NCBI GenBank assembly: GCA_963585895.1
Contig: OY757904.1
Location: forward strand, 70,325,067 to 70,389,066
From: Sepioteuthis lessoniana
Lineage: Eukaryota > Mollusca > Cephalopoda > Myopsida > Loliginidae
Length of the DNA: 64,000 nt
Direction of reading: 5' to 3'
The translations under genes were made by a program, and so were the position numbers. Below are positions 23,624 to 33,968 of the stretch, piece by piece. The notes beneath the pieces were generated by a model. The model saw nothing but the letters and a program-made list of their open reading frames with translations. It had not been told where the DNA came from and ran no database searches. Every line of letters starts with the position of its first letter. Position 1 is the first letter of the stretch.

Positions 23624-23628
<5 letters not shown>

Positions 23629-23629
23629 C

Positions 23630-24720
23630 TATTTAGAATGCCCTATAATCAATATGAAGGAAACTATAAATGACAGCTTCCTTCTCTGTTTTTACTCGCA
23701 GATTGTAAATTTTCAACAATTTTTTTCTTTTGAAAAGAACATCCTTTTAATTATTTTTTAAATCCTAGCAAAATTTACTTTGATCTTCCACAAATAATCA
23801 AAGACTTCCATCTCAAATATGTATTCAGCCTTCAAAGACTACATAAGCGATTCTTGCATAATGATAAATATCGCTGAACCCACAAGTGTAGCCTTATTTC
23901 TTTCGACTTGGTGCATTTACTTGTCGTCAAATCAGGAGATATTTTATACGTACCCCCTTTGCCTTTAATACTCTTTCAATCATCATTTGTTCTGAATTTG
24001 TCTCCTAGAAATCCATTTCCGTACTTGACTCTCAGTCAGTATACCAACAGAAACTGATGAAGCATTTAAGCCATCACTAAGTACTGATAATTAAGTTCTA
24101 TAATCCTTAATTTCCTTCCTGTTTTGTCGTTTGATTTCCCTGATTTTCAGATCTGCATGGGTCGAGATGGTTGACACATCACGTTCTTGGACATTTGAAT
24201 TTCAATGTGAGTAATTACGACAGGGGTTTGAATAATCATTGGAATCAGTTTTCAGTAAATAGTGTTTACGATAAATATATACTAAGGATAGATTTAACTA
24301 AAAAGAAGTACGAAGAGGACTATTGATGATATTATCTATAAATGCTTACCAAACTAAAGAAAAAAAACCGATAAAGGTAGATAATTTTATTTATGCATGA
24401 ATCAAAGAATGTTTTATGTATCTTTTTTAGTGAAATTCCTTTCTCTTTTCGATGTAATAAATATTCTGAAAAGTTGACTCCTCATAGATTTTTGGTTTAT
24501 CTTCTAAGAATAATTTTGTTGAATACACTTATTTTATTTGAAACAATCAATGCGATTAACCATACAAATGTCTGTTTTTATAGCATATCAATATTCATCG
24601 GTTATTCCACACCAAAATACATATTGGAGATTAGTAATGTTACAATATAATATATAGCTTGACGATAAGGGGATTTATACTTTTACCAAGGGGAATAAGA
24701 ATGTAAAAGTAGGAGGACTG
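23630..24720. other. no recognised feature
   Basis: AT-rich. An 85-codon plus frame at 24393-24650 has no recognisable domain and looks like chance. Confidence 0.4.
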
Positions 24721-24721
24721 G

Positions 24722-24722
<1 letters not shown>

Positions 24723-24766
<44 letters not shown>
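24723..24766. repeat. (TA)n microsatellite
   Basis: A pure TA run of about 43 bp. Confidence 0.95.
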
Positions 24767-24768
<2 letters not shown>

Positions 24769-25019
24769 CCCGATAGGTTAAAAACGGAACTATTTTACCA
24801 TGTATGTTTGTTTATTTGTTATGGGATTTCAATACTTCTTTTTCGTTTTTATTATAAGTCTATCCTTTTATAAGAAAAGGTTTTGTAATATTTAACCCAT
24901 AGCTAGGTGTAAACATGGTTCAAAAACTGAAAGTTAACTTATTAGCACGGCCGAAGTCCGAAATAGCCTACAAAAAATGTTTCAGTTCAGCATTTTAGCC
25001 CCCACGCCACAGAATCCCC

Positions 25020-25205
25020 CGTCGACGGTACTTTAAAAGTTATTCCCAATCTGGTTCAAAGTGGACTTGGAACTAATTGCAATAAACGTGGATAATCCAC
25101 ATTCCCCAGACCTCCAAATCTGAGGCCACACCATTAGATGCAGTTTAGTGTTATATACGAGATATACTTTAGGTAGCTCACACCTCTGGGCATGGAATAC
25201 AGTAG
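25020..25205 (+). repeat. Interspersed family A, 3' part, copy 4 (diverged)
   Basis: Follows family order: GTCGACGGTACTTTAAAAG, CTGGTTCAAAGTGGACTTGG, AACTAATTGCAATAAACGTG, CACCATTAGATGCAGTTTAG, TGTTATATACGAGATATACT and CACCTCTGGGCATGGAATAC. More diverged than copies 3 and 6. Confidence 0.55.
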
Positions 25206-25242
25206 AGGCACTGTAAGCTCCTCGTGGTACTGGCATAAGGAA

Positions 25243-25640
25243 TGAAGAGACCACAGCGCTTAGATATGAAAATATAACACTTTATTCTCGAAAGGGGGCA
25301 GTCTTCGGTTGGTGAGAGAAAGAGTGTGACAAAGACGAAGAATGTTATATAGACCCATAACATCGTCTCAAGGAGAGTACTCAATCGGAGGCCTGAAGTG
25401 GGATGCAGCCCGAGCGGGCCACCCAATCACTCGCTGTCGCTGCTGTGGTTGTAAAGTGAAACTGACTCAAACTCTCACTGAGTCTCACAAAGGGCCTCTA
25501 TCACACATGGGCATCTGCATAAATGATTTCATAACACAGACATTTCCGTTCAACCACGTGACTACTTCCGCTTACTTTCCAAGTGTGTCCTATGCAAAGA
25601 ATATCTGATTGGCAGCTCGGTCAAGAATCAATATACAACA
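25243..25640 (-). mobile_element. solo LTR candidate, family L1
   Basis: On the minus strand the element starts TGTTGTATATTGATTCTTGA and ends CTTCA, giving TG...CA ends over 398 bp. The same start (TGTTGTATATTGACCTTTGA) is found at 34579, also on the minus strand. A TATATAAC-type TATA box lies at about 25345-25352, and an AATAAA polyadenylation signal (TTTATT on plus) at 25281-25286. The spacing and order fit U3-R-U5 of an LTR retrotransposon, probably Gypsy-type. No internal region follows on either side, so it would be a solo LTR. I see no clean target-site duplication. Confidence 0.5.
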
Positions 25641-25941
25641 TTCCAGATGGGTTTTCCATAACGTGAAGAGCACAATTTGATGTTAAATGGTACATTATAT
25701 GAAAAATGATTTATTCTAATATACTCAACAAATGTTAAAATAGGAAAAGCCAATAATATTTTAGCACCGATGACCTTATTTGTAGCGTCTGGCTCGTCGA
25801 CGACATGATTGTTCGGTAGATTAGTGTACCATATTCACAATTAACGCTATGTGCGAAATGGACATATAATGTTCATTACTATAGAATATATAAAGAACAT
25901 AGGAATCTCAGAATTCGAAAACACGTAACGACTTCTTGTTC

Positions 25942-26368
25942 AGGTACGAAACCATTTTATTAACTTTGAGTTAAAGGTTTCGACGTAAGGAGGAGAGACA
26001 CAATCTTCTATGCTGTCTTATTTATTTGGCCCCCAACTCGAGCGGTCCCCCATAGGGCGAAAGTTCGCCTCGCGCCTGTGAGCTCCAAAATCGATCCTTC
26101 TCGTTTGGTGTCTAGTACCCGACTCTTATTTTCTTCAAATTCTCACACCAACTTCCGCGTGCTTCCGGTGCGTGACGTCACCCGCACCTTGTCACCCAGT
26201 ATTGTCTCGGACTGTTAAGACATCTGAGTGACACTTCCATCCGCCCGCGCGCACCCGCGTTAACACCTGCTTCAATGTTACACCCATCCAACCCATGTGC
26301 TGAGCCGAAAGGTTCTCAGCCCAACTAAACTCAAAGGCATGAACCGAAATCCCTTGGCTATTTTATAA
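25942..26368 (-). mobile_element. GC-rich LTR-like block with a CRE palindrome
   Basis: Read on minus, it begins TGTTATAAAATAGCCAAGG, carries CACCGGAAGCACGCGGAAG, a perfect TGACGTCA palindrome at 26173-26180 and an AATAAA followed about 60 bp later by GGTTTCGTACCTGA. It is far more GC-rich and CpG-containing than its surroundings. The layout (promoter-like part, then AATAAA) resembles an LTR. It lies 300 bp from the LTR at 25.2-25.6 kb in the same orientation but is a different sequence. Alternatives: a genuine CpG-rich promoter or enhancer. Confidence 0.35.
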
Positions 26369-26629
26369 CATTAGGCCAGTGTCAGAAAATTGAAATAAAG
26401 AAACAATGAAAATTACCAATGTCTAATAAGTGAGTTCTAAAAGCTGAAAATTAACGGTAAGAAAAATATAAATTCAGAACACTGGAGAATATGATGGTGG
26501 ATTTTTTTTAATATGAAGAGAAATTACCAAATGATTGAACATATTGTAACTTCTTCATTGCCATTGTTTGCAAGAAGAAGAAGTTAGGTTGATTCAGTTC
26601 GAATCGATAGGCACCATTTGATGTGTAAC

Positions 26630-27573
26630 GTACATACGTTCACCAGATGGAGACACGGAATACTTCGACATTGTTGCAGGAGTACTACGAGGAGACACAC
26701 TAGCCGCATACCTCTTTATCATCTGTCATCCGTGCTTAGAACTTCGATCGACAAAATCAGAGAAAATGGCTTCTAGCTGACTAAGAGAAGAAGCAAAAGG
26801 TACCCCGCAAAAACAATCACGGACGCCGACTACGCTAATGACTTAACGTTACTGGCGAATACGCCTAATCAAGCAGAGACACTACTGCATAGTCTGGAAC
26901 GAGCCGCAGCTGGCATTAACCTCCATGTCAATGCACACAAAACTGAATATATGTGTTACAACCAAGCGGGCAACATTGCCACACTAGATAGAGCCTCTCT
27001 GAAACTAGTAGACAAATTCACCTACCTAGGAAGTAGCGTCTCATCAACCGAAAAAGACATCGACACACGACTGACGAAGGCATTGACGGCTATCGATAGG
27101 CTCTCGATCATATGGAAATCAGACCTAACCGATAAAATGAAACGCAGTTTCTTCCAGGCAGCGGTTGTGTCGATACTGCTATATGGATGCACCACATGGA
27201 CGCTAACAAAACGGCTGGAGAAAAAACTAGACGGAAATTACACAAGATTGTTGAGAGCAGTATTGAACAAGTCCTGGTGACAACACACCACGAGACACCA
27301 ACTATACGGACACTTGCTCCCCATCACGAAAACTATACATGTTAGACGAACCAGACACGCGGGATACTGCTGGAGAAGCAGGGACGAGCTCGTAAGCGAT
27401 GTACTCCTGTGGACCCCTACATATGGATGTGCAAAATCAGGACGACCAGCACGAACTTACATACAGCAACTATGTGAGGACACAGGTTGTAACTCTGAAG
27501 ACCTGCCGGAGGCGATGAATGATAGTGAGAAGTGGCGAGAGAGGGTCAGGGATATCCGTGCTGGCGGCACGAC

Positions 27574-27606
<33 letters not shown>
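26630..27606 (+). pseudogene. Non-LTR retrotransposon, reverse transcriptase C-terminal half with (ATG)n tail
   Basis: This is a 5'-truncated LINE. Readable blocks in order are SPDGDTEYFDIVAGVLRGDT with LAAYLFIIC (RT motif B region) and TITDADYANDLTLLANTPNQ (motif C). These are followed by ETLLHSLERAAAGINLHVNA, FTYLGSSVSSTEKDIDTRL, KMKRSFFQAAVVSILLYGCT with TWTLTKRLEKKLD, and a C-terminal region RRTRHAGYCWRSRDELVSDV, GRPARTYIQQLCEDTGC and EKWRERVRDIRAGGTT. The catalytic motif, normally Y/F-A-D-D, reads YAND, so one metal-binding Asp is lost. A frameshift near 26740, a stop after GF at about 26775 and a TGA at 27278 also kill it. The stop codon at 27577 merges into a GAT/ATG microsatellite tail, as is common for elements that prime on simple repeats. 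A shorter copy of the same 3' end lies at 50.57 kb. Confidence 0.9.
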
Positions 27607-27607
<1 letters not shown>

Positions 27608-27777
27608 CTATATACACTGTGAATTTTTTTCTCTCCTGATGAATAGTCGCATCCGTCTGAATAAAAAAAAAAACCAATGCACGACGAAAATGTGAAGAGA
27701 GGGTAACAATATGTAGAAATCAACAGATATTCGAAAACCACAAAATATTATGAATTAGTAAAATAATTATTTATTAC

Positions 27778-28075
27778 TCAGGAGGTGCTCGTGGTGTAAT
27801 AGTTATCGTTCTAGGAAATGGACACGGCGAAAAGAGTTCAAATCCTGGACGAGACTGATTGCATTTCACATAGCACTAATACCCTTTGAGAAAGGTATCA
27901 ATCTAATTATTCTCCCTTCAGCTATGGGTAAATAGTAGGACAGACTAGGTTCTTTAGCCTTAATGGGGCAACTAGTCTAGGAGAAGGAAAACTCTGAATT
28001 CAAATCTGTTAAACTCCGCTTAAGAAATTGACCATGTGTCATATCCTGCTCAAGCGGAGGGGTTGGAAAATATGA
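27778..28075 (+). mobile_element. SINE family S2, copy 2
   Basis: Head GGTGCTCGTGGTGTAATAGT with B-box-like GAGTTCAAATCC at about 27835. Body: GCACTAATACCCTTTGAGAA, CTTCAGCTATGGGTAAATAG, GACTAGGTTCTTTAGCCTT, GGCAACTAGTCTAGGAGAAG, and the end TAAACTCCGCTTAAGAAATT then CTGCTCAAGCGGAGGGGTTG. The GAGCGGAGG block pairs with the CTCCGCTTA block 50 bp before it. Full length, about 300 bp. Confidence 0.92.
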
Positions 28076-28079
28076 TTAC

Positions 28080-28550
28080 TCATGAGATATTACTGTGAAA
28101 AAGTTTTGTAAAAAAAGCGTCAACAGTAGTAAAATCAAATAAAAATTGGGATTATTGGTTGCAAGGAGCATGCCTATTTAAATCCTTTTCAAGTTGAGTG
28201 ATAGACGAAATTTAATCAAACTTAACTCCACATTGATATTATTCGTGAGAAAAGGAAAAGTCAGTGGACTGGAATAGTCTTGAATATATCCCATTAACTA
28301 CAATAAAGATCAAATACGGTAAATGTTTATTAAAAAACGAAATAGAAATAATGGTTAACAGAAAAGACGTAAAAGAATGAATGAAAAAAAAAATAGATAA
28401 ATGATTGATTTTTTATGGAAATGAGCGAAAAAAGACATTTATGAATATGGATTAAATATGTCTGTTTGAAGGCATAACATATTAGAATAGTACGACCTGA
28501 TTGTAAAGTAATACGGTGACTTATACCGGTAGCACTGTATTTTCATTACG
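28080..28550. other. no recognised feature
   Basis: AT-rich and unassigned. Confidence 0.4.
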
Positions 28551-28552
28551 TA

Positions 28553-28745
28553 AGTATATGGGTTTCTTTGTTTAATAGCATATCAATCTTCGAGGGTTAT
28601 TTCATGCCTAAGCCATCAAAGCAAAAGAACTGCTGTGATACTATTTAACACACAGCCGGAAGGTTCATAACATTCCTAAGGGTATTATTGTGAAAGTAGT
28701 TATAATTTGCATACATTTTACCATTAGTTCATTTCTTTAGCCCAA
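28553..28745 (+). repeat. Interspersed family B, copy 3
   Basis: Head TTTAATAGCATATCAATCTT, CGAGGGTTATTTCATGCC, then AAGAACTGCTGTGATACTAT, TTAACACACAGCCGGAAGG, TTCCTAAGGGTATTATTGTG and AAAGTAGTTATAA. The head is shared with family A, so the two families may be alternative bodies behind one head. Confidence 0.6.
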
Positions 28746-28761
28746 ACACCACGGAGACCAC

Positions 28762-28802
28762 AGATAGATAGATAGCTAGATGGATGGATGGATGAATGGA
28801 TA
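28762..28802. repeat. (GATA)n/(GATG)n microsatellite
   Basis: A short GATA run turning into GATG. Confidence 0.85.
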
Positions 28803-29044
28803 TTAAAATTATCATATAGGTTAACAAAAAACAGGAGAAAACTCACGACTCTGGGTTACATGCTGTCAATAATAAGTAAAACTTGTAACCGATACATTTG
28901 ACAACTTTGGGATTTAATAAATAAATATGTCATTGGAAATGATGTACAAATTGCGCAGACGACTTACTAGGTTACGTAGCTAAATTCTGGCGCCAAATTA
29001 CAAATTATAAGTTTACTTTCAAGGTAACATTTACCTACCATCTC

Positions 29045-29180
29045 GGCACCTCTGGTGGTGTAACGGTTAGCAAGCTAGACTAGCAAACCTACACGAGTGA
29101 GTTCGAGTCTCATTGGGCGCCCCATCCATTCAGCCTTGCGCCACGTCGAAGCAAAGAGCTTTGTAAATTGCTTACATTTA
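29045..29180 (+). mobile_element. SINE family S1, tRNA-derived, copy 1
   Basis: The tRNA-like head GGCACCTCTGGTGGTGTAAC, GGTTAGCAAGCTAGACTAGC and CTACACGAGTGAGTTCGAGT contains an A box (TGGTGTAACGGTTAGC) and a B box (GAGTTCGAGTC). The body is GCGCCACGTCGAAGCAAAGA then GCTTTGTAAATTGC. It is short, about 130 bp, and two other copies lie at 32.95 kb (minus) and 52.75 kb (plus). Low divergence among the three suggests recent spread. Confidence 0.9.
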
Positions 29181-29292
29181 CCTACCATCTGACCTTTTAT
29201 TAAATTAGTGGCATCTGGAAAAAATTCTAAACTGGTATTTATCTTTCCAATACAATTTCTCAAACCCTCATCAAGAATAATCCGGGATTCCC

Positions 29293-29436
<144 letters not shown>

Positions 29437-29444
29437 CAAGTTGT

Positions 29445-29705
29445 CGAGGGTGACCGACCGTCTCATCGGCCCTGTGGGTTGAGTGTTCGTCAATGGTCCG
29501 AGAGACATGGGTTCAGTCCCAGGTCGCGTCATACGAGAGACTTTAAAAATGGTACTTGATACCTACTTGCTTAAAACCCAGCAATATAAGATACGTATCA
29601 AGGGTAAAGTGGAGCAATCCAGAAAGATAGAAGCGCCCTCCCTCATTCTTCGGTGTAGTAGCTATTTAAAAAGGAACCTACTGGTCGCAACTTTACTTAC
29701 TTTTA
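29445..29705 (+). mobile_element. SINE family S3, copy 4
   Basis: Head CATCGGCCCTGTGGGTTGAG, B box GGTTCAGTCCC at about 29510-29520, body AAAAATGGTACTTGATACCT, ATCAAGGGTAAAGTGGAGCA and end GGTCGCAACTTTACTTACTT. Confidence 0.9.
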
Positions 29706-29801
29706 TATATAAGCACTCTGGTAGCCGATAGGGTATAAAAATGTAAAAACAAACGGCTCTTGCTGCTGTGGCTAAATAAATAACCTAAAAATTCTCTTAG
29801 C

Positions 29802-29960
29802 CAACGTGGTACGCTTGTTGGCCGAGAGGTCTGAGACCTAACGTAAAGTTGGACGGGTTTCGATCCCGGCTTCGAGCGTACTGCGTGTCTAGCCCCACTG
29901 AAGAGTTCTGATAGAACGAAACAGTCTGTCTGTGGTTGACTATATATATATGTGTGTGTA
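29802..29960 (+). mobile_element. S4 element: tRNA-like head fused to a hammerhead ribozyme, copy 1
   Basis: The head (29802-29885) is tRNA-like. TACGCTTG near 29811 can pair with CGAGCGTA at about 29873-29880, as an acceptor stem, and a B box GGTTTCGATCCC lies at 29857-29868. Immediately after, GTGTCTAGCCCCA leads into a hammerhead ribozyme (separate entry, 29893-29935). It ends GGTTGAC and runs into a (TA)n(TG)n stretch. The second copy at 60.47 kb has a different head sequence but nearly the same ribozyme. I read S4 as a short RNA polymerase III retroelement that carries a self-cleaving tail. Confidence 0.75.
29893..29935 (+). ncRNA. type I hammerhead ribozyme, copy 1
   Basis: All conserved parts are present in order: stem I 5' strand CCCCA (29893-29897), core CTGAAGA (29898-29904), stem II GTTCT-GAT-AGAAC (29905-29917), core GAA plus A15.1 (29918-29921), stem III ACAG-T-CTGT (29921-29929), then C17 at 29930 giving a GTC cleavage triplet. 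The stem I 3' strand TGTGG (29931-29935) pairs with CCCCA except for one C/T mismatch. CTGANGA allows A at the variable position. Stem III is short, as in known retroelement hammerheads. Copy 2 at 60.56 kb restores the stem I mismatch. Confidence 0.82.
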
Positions 29961-29961
29961 T

Positions 29962-30470
29962 GGTAGAAAAACATTTCCTTTCAAATGATTACAATGCTTA
30001 TATATATCAAGTTAAAAATCACTGAAAGAATCGAAACGAATGTCTAGAATAATACCTTGGTTTTTATAGATAAACAAAAAATAAATAGATGAAGCATCTC
30101 CAGCCACACACCCAAAATGTCTTTCGCATGTATCAAAATGGTCTTGAAAATACTGCTACGAATTACGATGGAGACATTTGTATTGCCAAATGAATATCTA
30201 AATAGACAAGATTCAAACCAAAACTTTTACTGGTAACTTGAAACATATAAAATTCTTACATAAAATATATCCTTCAAATGGAAGTAGAGTTGTCTACACT
30301 CGCAGTATTCATATAAAATTCTGTTTGAGACACTTGGATACACTATCACTTGAATTCAATAAATAGATATGCCATGCTTGTTCATTGTTCGTCAGTCCTC
30401 TTATAGCATATAAACTGTATAAGAAACTATATAAAAAAAACATTTAAAATCTAATTAAAAACGAGTAAAA
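29962..30470. other. no recognised feature
   Basis: AT-rich and unassigned. Confidence 0.4.
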
Positions 30471-30471
30471 A

Positions 30472-30920
30472 AGAATATATATATATATATATATATAGTC
30501 CTGACGCTATATAAATCAAATCAAGCCCTAATCTTAAATAATACTTTTCTTTACAAATCCAAACGGATTTTATGTTGATGCTTTCATTAGTTGGTAACAA
30601 ATTCTCCTTCAGTGTTAGTCACGAACTGCACTCTGAAATGTGCTGTTCGACAACACCATTAGAATGTGAGTATGATGTTTTGTATATTATGTTTAATCAA
30701 CAGCCGAACATTAACAAAGGTTAACCTAACCTGAACATGTACAGCAGACATAGCGTAAAAAATATTTTTCGACAAATTGTCGGTTCGTCTAAATATTCAG
30801 CCGTGATTTCTTTTCAATATTCCTGTATATACATATAATATATATATATATATAATATATGAATATATATATATATATATATATATATACAGCGCGCGCG
30901 CACACACACACACACACATA

Positions 30921-30969
<49 letters not shown>

Positions 30970-31095
30970 CTTGCGTGTGTATGTATGTATGTATGTATGT
31001 ATGTATATGACATAAGCTTCTTATTTTCGATAAAAAATTCTAAAGTCTGAGCAAGTTTTGAAGAAAACTATATAAACTCTTGAAAACGATAAAAG

Positions 31096-31171
<76 letters not shown>
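30472..31171. repeat. Microsatellite cluster including (CA)n/(TG)n inverted pairs
   Basis: TA at about 30475-30497, TA at 30838-30889, a GCGCGCGC core, CA at 30900-30918, TG at 30926-30966, a TATG run at 30980-31006, then CA at 31098-31142 joined to TA at 31143-31171. The space 30500-30830 is unassigned. Confidence 0.92.
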
Positions 31172-31173
<2 letters not shown>

Positions 31174-32050
31174 AAATCGATTTAAAATGGAACATGTCTT
31201 AGGGTCACAGTAATCCAAGTTGGTAACGCTAGCCACTTTTGCAAGAGTAAGCCTAACTTAACAAAAAATACGTGATTTAATAATAAATCTTAAAAATATA
31301 GTTTGACATTAATTATTTATTAATATAAGAAGTGACATTACAGAGATAGATATATGTGTTATGGAATGTTCGAAATAGCTCGATATGAACAAAATAAGGT
31401 AAGTATAAACATATATAAGTAAAGACTGATGTGATGTTATTTTTTAAAGATAAGTGAATTTCTTTGAATACTTTTTTTAACATTAATTACATGATATATG
31501 TGTTAAACCGAGCACCACCACAGGAATATAGCGTTTAATTTTTTTCTCATTTCATTTAAAAACTATTTTCTATTTTAAAACCGAAACATATGACATTAGC
31601 CAAAAACATCAACTATAAACAATATCCTCTGATGACCTCATATTTCTTTTTAAATTTATAAATTTTCATGAAGTCCAGTTTATTTCCAGTCTTCCTAGAT
31701 GATATAAATGATATAAATATAAAGTATAAAACTAAAAAAACAAATCTCATTACCAAGAAACTAAGATAAGGTTTCTGCTGTTTTTACAGGATTTTCCATT
31801 GTGTAAGACACAAAAAATTATATTGTGTATACCCAAAATTACCAAAACAAATATTTTAGGTTTTATTGATAATGTACTGAAACCATCCATTCCAAACCAA
31901 TAAGTCAGAGTTTTCCCAGTTTATTATTTAAACATTACTTGCTTTTAAGGTTATTGAAATTTTATAGATGCAACTCATTAAGTAACGACAATCATCGTTG
32001 AAAAACATATATCAGGTGACCCTGGACAATGCTACTTGCATTCCACGTAG
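31172..32050. other. no recognised feature
   Basis: AT-rich and unassigned. Confidence 0.4.
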
Positions 32051-32199
32051 GCTTAATAAAATTGAGTAATCTATATATGCGACTATTACACCCATAATTT
32101 GGGTTAAATAGCACGACAGAAGAGACTCTTTAAACTGAGTATGGCAACCAGTCTAGGAGAAAAAACAGATGTCTGTATATACCTAAATCCTCCACAGGA

Positions 32200-32915
32200 T
32201 TTTGCTCAAAGTTAAATTTTAAGCGGTTTCCACCTTCTTTGAATTTTGACCAGTCGGCTGGGGCTGTAAAATACATCGAATGCTCCCTTGCAAAGAGGTA
32301 AGACCACCCCAACGAGTGTCCTAGATATGACAATCTGATGGTGAGGTTCCAGTGATGCTGGATTGAGATTTTGGGAGTGCGGAGAACCCCTTCATTGCAA
32401 TTTGCCCCAGGTCCATTTTGGCCCAGAATGGTAGCACCTGATAGGGTCCTATCTATGGGTTAAATAGAACTAACTGCATACTTATGCTAAACTGAATTGT
32501 TTGAATTGGAGCTGTTTGAGTAAAAGAATAGTTTAAAATATAAATGTTTTTGTCAATTAAACTGTAGTAACATTTAAACTGCGTGTTTATGCTAAACTGA
32601 ATTATTTGAAATGGAACAGTTTTTGACATTAATACTGTACTTACACTAAACTGAATAGTTTAATATTGAATAGTTTTTACATTTAACACTGTGTAAACAA
32701 AATCTGTGCTGATACTAAACTGGATTAGCTGAATTAGAACTGTTTGAATGAATGGAATAGCTTGAAATAAAAACGTTTTTGACAATTAAACTAAATTGTC
32801 TCCAAGTAGTCTTTCCTAAACTAATGCTAAACTAAATTGCTTGACTATTTGCATAAAAAATTGTCTTGGCGTTAAACAACTTACTAAGGTTGATATGCCA
32901 TAAAACCCCAACAAC
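32200..32915 (-). repeat. Interspersed family A, near-complete copy (copy 5)
   Basis: On the minus strand: head GGGTTTTATGGCATATCAAC (from 32915), a body of diverged ~60-110 bp units built around AATTCAGTTTAGCATAAG and CAGTTTAA, then the 3' part. The 3' part shows CCCATAGATAGGACCCTATC, AGGTGCTACCATTCTGGGCC, GACCTGGGGCAAATTGCAAT, CACTGGAACCTCACCATCAG and CTAGGACACTCGTTGGGGTG, then TACAGCCCCAGCCGACTGG. About 700 bp, no ORF and no clear terminal repeats. Confidence 0.8.
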
Positions 32916-32947
32916 CAACCAACAACCTTCTTTGAATTAAGTGCGGG

Positions 32948-33078
32948 TGTCATTTACAAAGCGCTTTGCTTCGATGTGGCACAAGGCCGAATGAATGGGG
33001 CGCCCAATGAGACTCGAACTCACTCGTGTAGGTCTGCTAGTCTAGCTTGCTAACCGTTACACCACCAGAGGTGCCCAA
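32948..33078 (-). mobile_element. SINE family S1, copy 2
   Basis: Minus-strand copy with A box, B box GAGTTCGAGTCTC and body GCCACATCGAAGCAAAGC. It abuts an S2 SINE on the plus strand, giving two SINEs tail to head. Confidence 0.9.
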
Positions 33079-33084
33079 TTAAGT

Positions 33085-33398
33085 GCGGGTGTCCTCGTGG
33101 TGTAATCGTGGTGTCCTCGTGGTGTAATGGTTAAAGCGATGAGCTGCGGAATCGTAGTACACGAGTTCGTACTCCAGTTGCGCTATTACGTTCACTTTCG
33201 GGCAAATACCCTTGGGAAAGGTATGAACCCCCTTATTCTCCCTCCAGCTATGGGTAAATAGTAGGACGGACTAGGTTCTTCAGCCTTGGGGAGGCAACTA
33301 ATCTAGGAGAAGGAAAAACTTTGAATTCAAAACCTGTTAAACTCCGCTTAAAAATTGACCTTGTGTAATATCCTGCCCGAGCGGAGGGGTTGGTAAAT
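33085..33398 (+). mobile_element. SINE family S2, copy 3
   Basis: Full-length copy with head GTGTCCTCGTGGTGTAATGG, an extra partial duplication of the first ~20 bp (33088-33125), a B-box-like GAGTTCGTACTCC, and the conserved body and end (CTGCCCGAGCGGAGGGGTTG). Confidence 0.92.
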
Positions 33399-33404
33399 AG
33401 TACC

Positions 33405-33620
33405 TTCTTTGAATTAAGTGATTTCCCTCGTCAAAATTTTTTGCCTTGCCAAGGCTTAAGAACCCAATCTGCTCTATTATTTTACTGGGTGAGGGGGAAA
33501 GTTGGGTTCAAGTCTTTGCCGACGGAATTAGCGCAAAGTGAAACTCTAACAGTGTTTAGCAGGATGTGACTTTGGGTCATTGATTGCATTTCTTACAGTG
33601 ATAACTGTTATGATCTGCGC
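33405..33620 (-). mobile_element. SINE family S2, copy 4 (degenerate)
   Basis: Minus-strand remnant: CTTGCCAAGGCTTAAGAACC, CAATCTGCTCTATTATTTTA, then a changed head region (GATTGCATTTC, ACAGTGATAACTG). Confidence 0.6.
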
Positions 33621-33965
33621 ACCATAAGTGATAACAAGATGTTTTGGGGCTGACAGAATGATACAATATTACTGCATTGTTTTTAGGAATCTGGAAAATT
33701 GTTTTAGAAATCAAACGGAACAAATTGTACTTCGCATAAAATTGAACTTGTTTTCCATGCTATTCGTCGAGGAGGGGGGTTAGATAAATGCATGCTGAAA
33801 TATTTTATCGCATTACAAGTCATACAAAGACATTTATCGGATATATTATTGTATGGCAATAGGCCGCTCATAATATAATCACAAAAGAATCACTAAAGTG
33901 ACATATAAGCCATTTTGTTGCATACTCACATGCATATACATCTACATGAACAATACATATTGACG
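33620..33965. other. no recognised feature
   Basis: Unassigned sequence between a decayed SINE and an LTR candidate. Confidence 0.4.
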
Positions 33966-33968
33966 CAA

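Noticed and set aside
29802..29880. A functional tRNA gene at the S4 head
   Set aside because: B box and acceptor-like pairing are present, but the D and anticodon arms are not convincing, and the same unit is fused to a ribozyme in a second copy.
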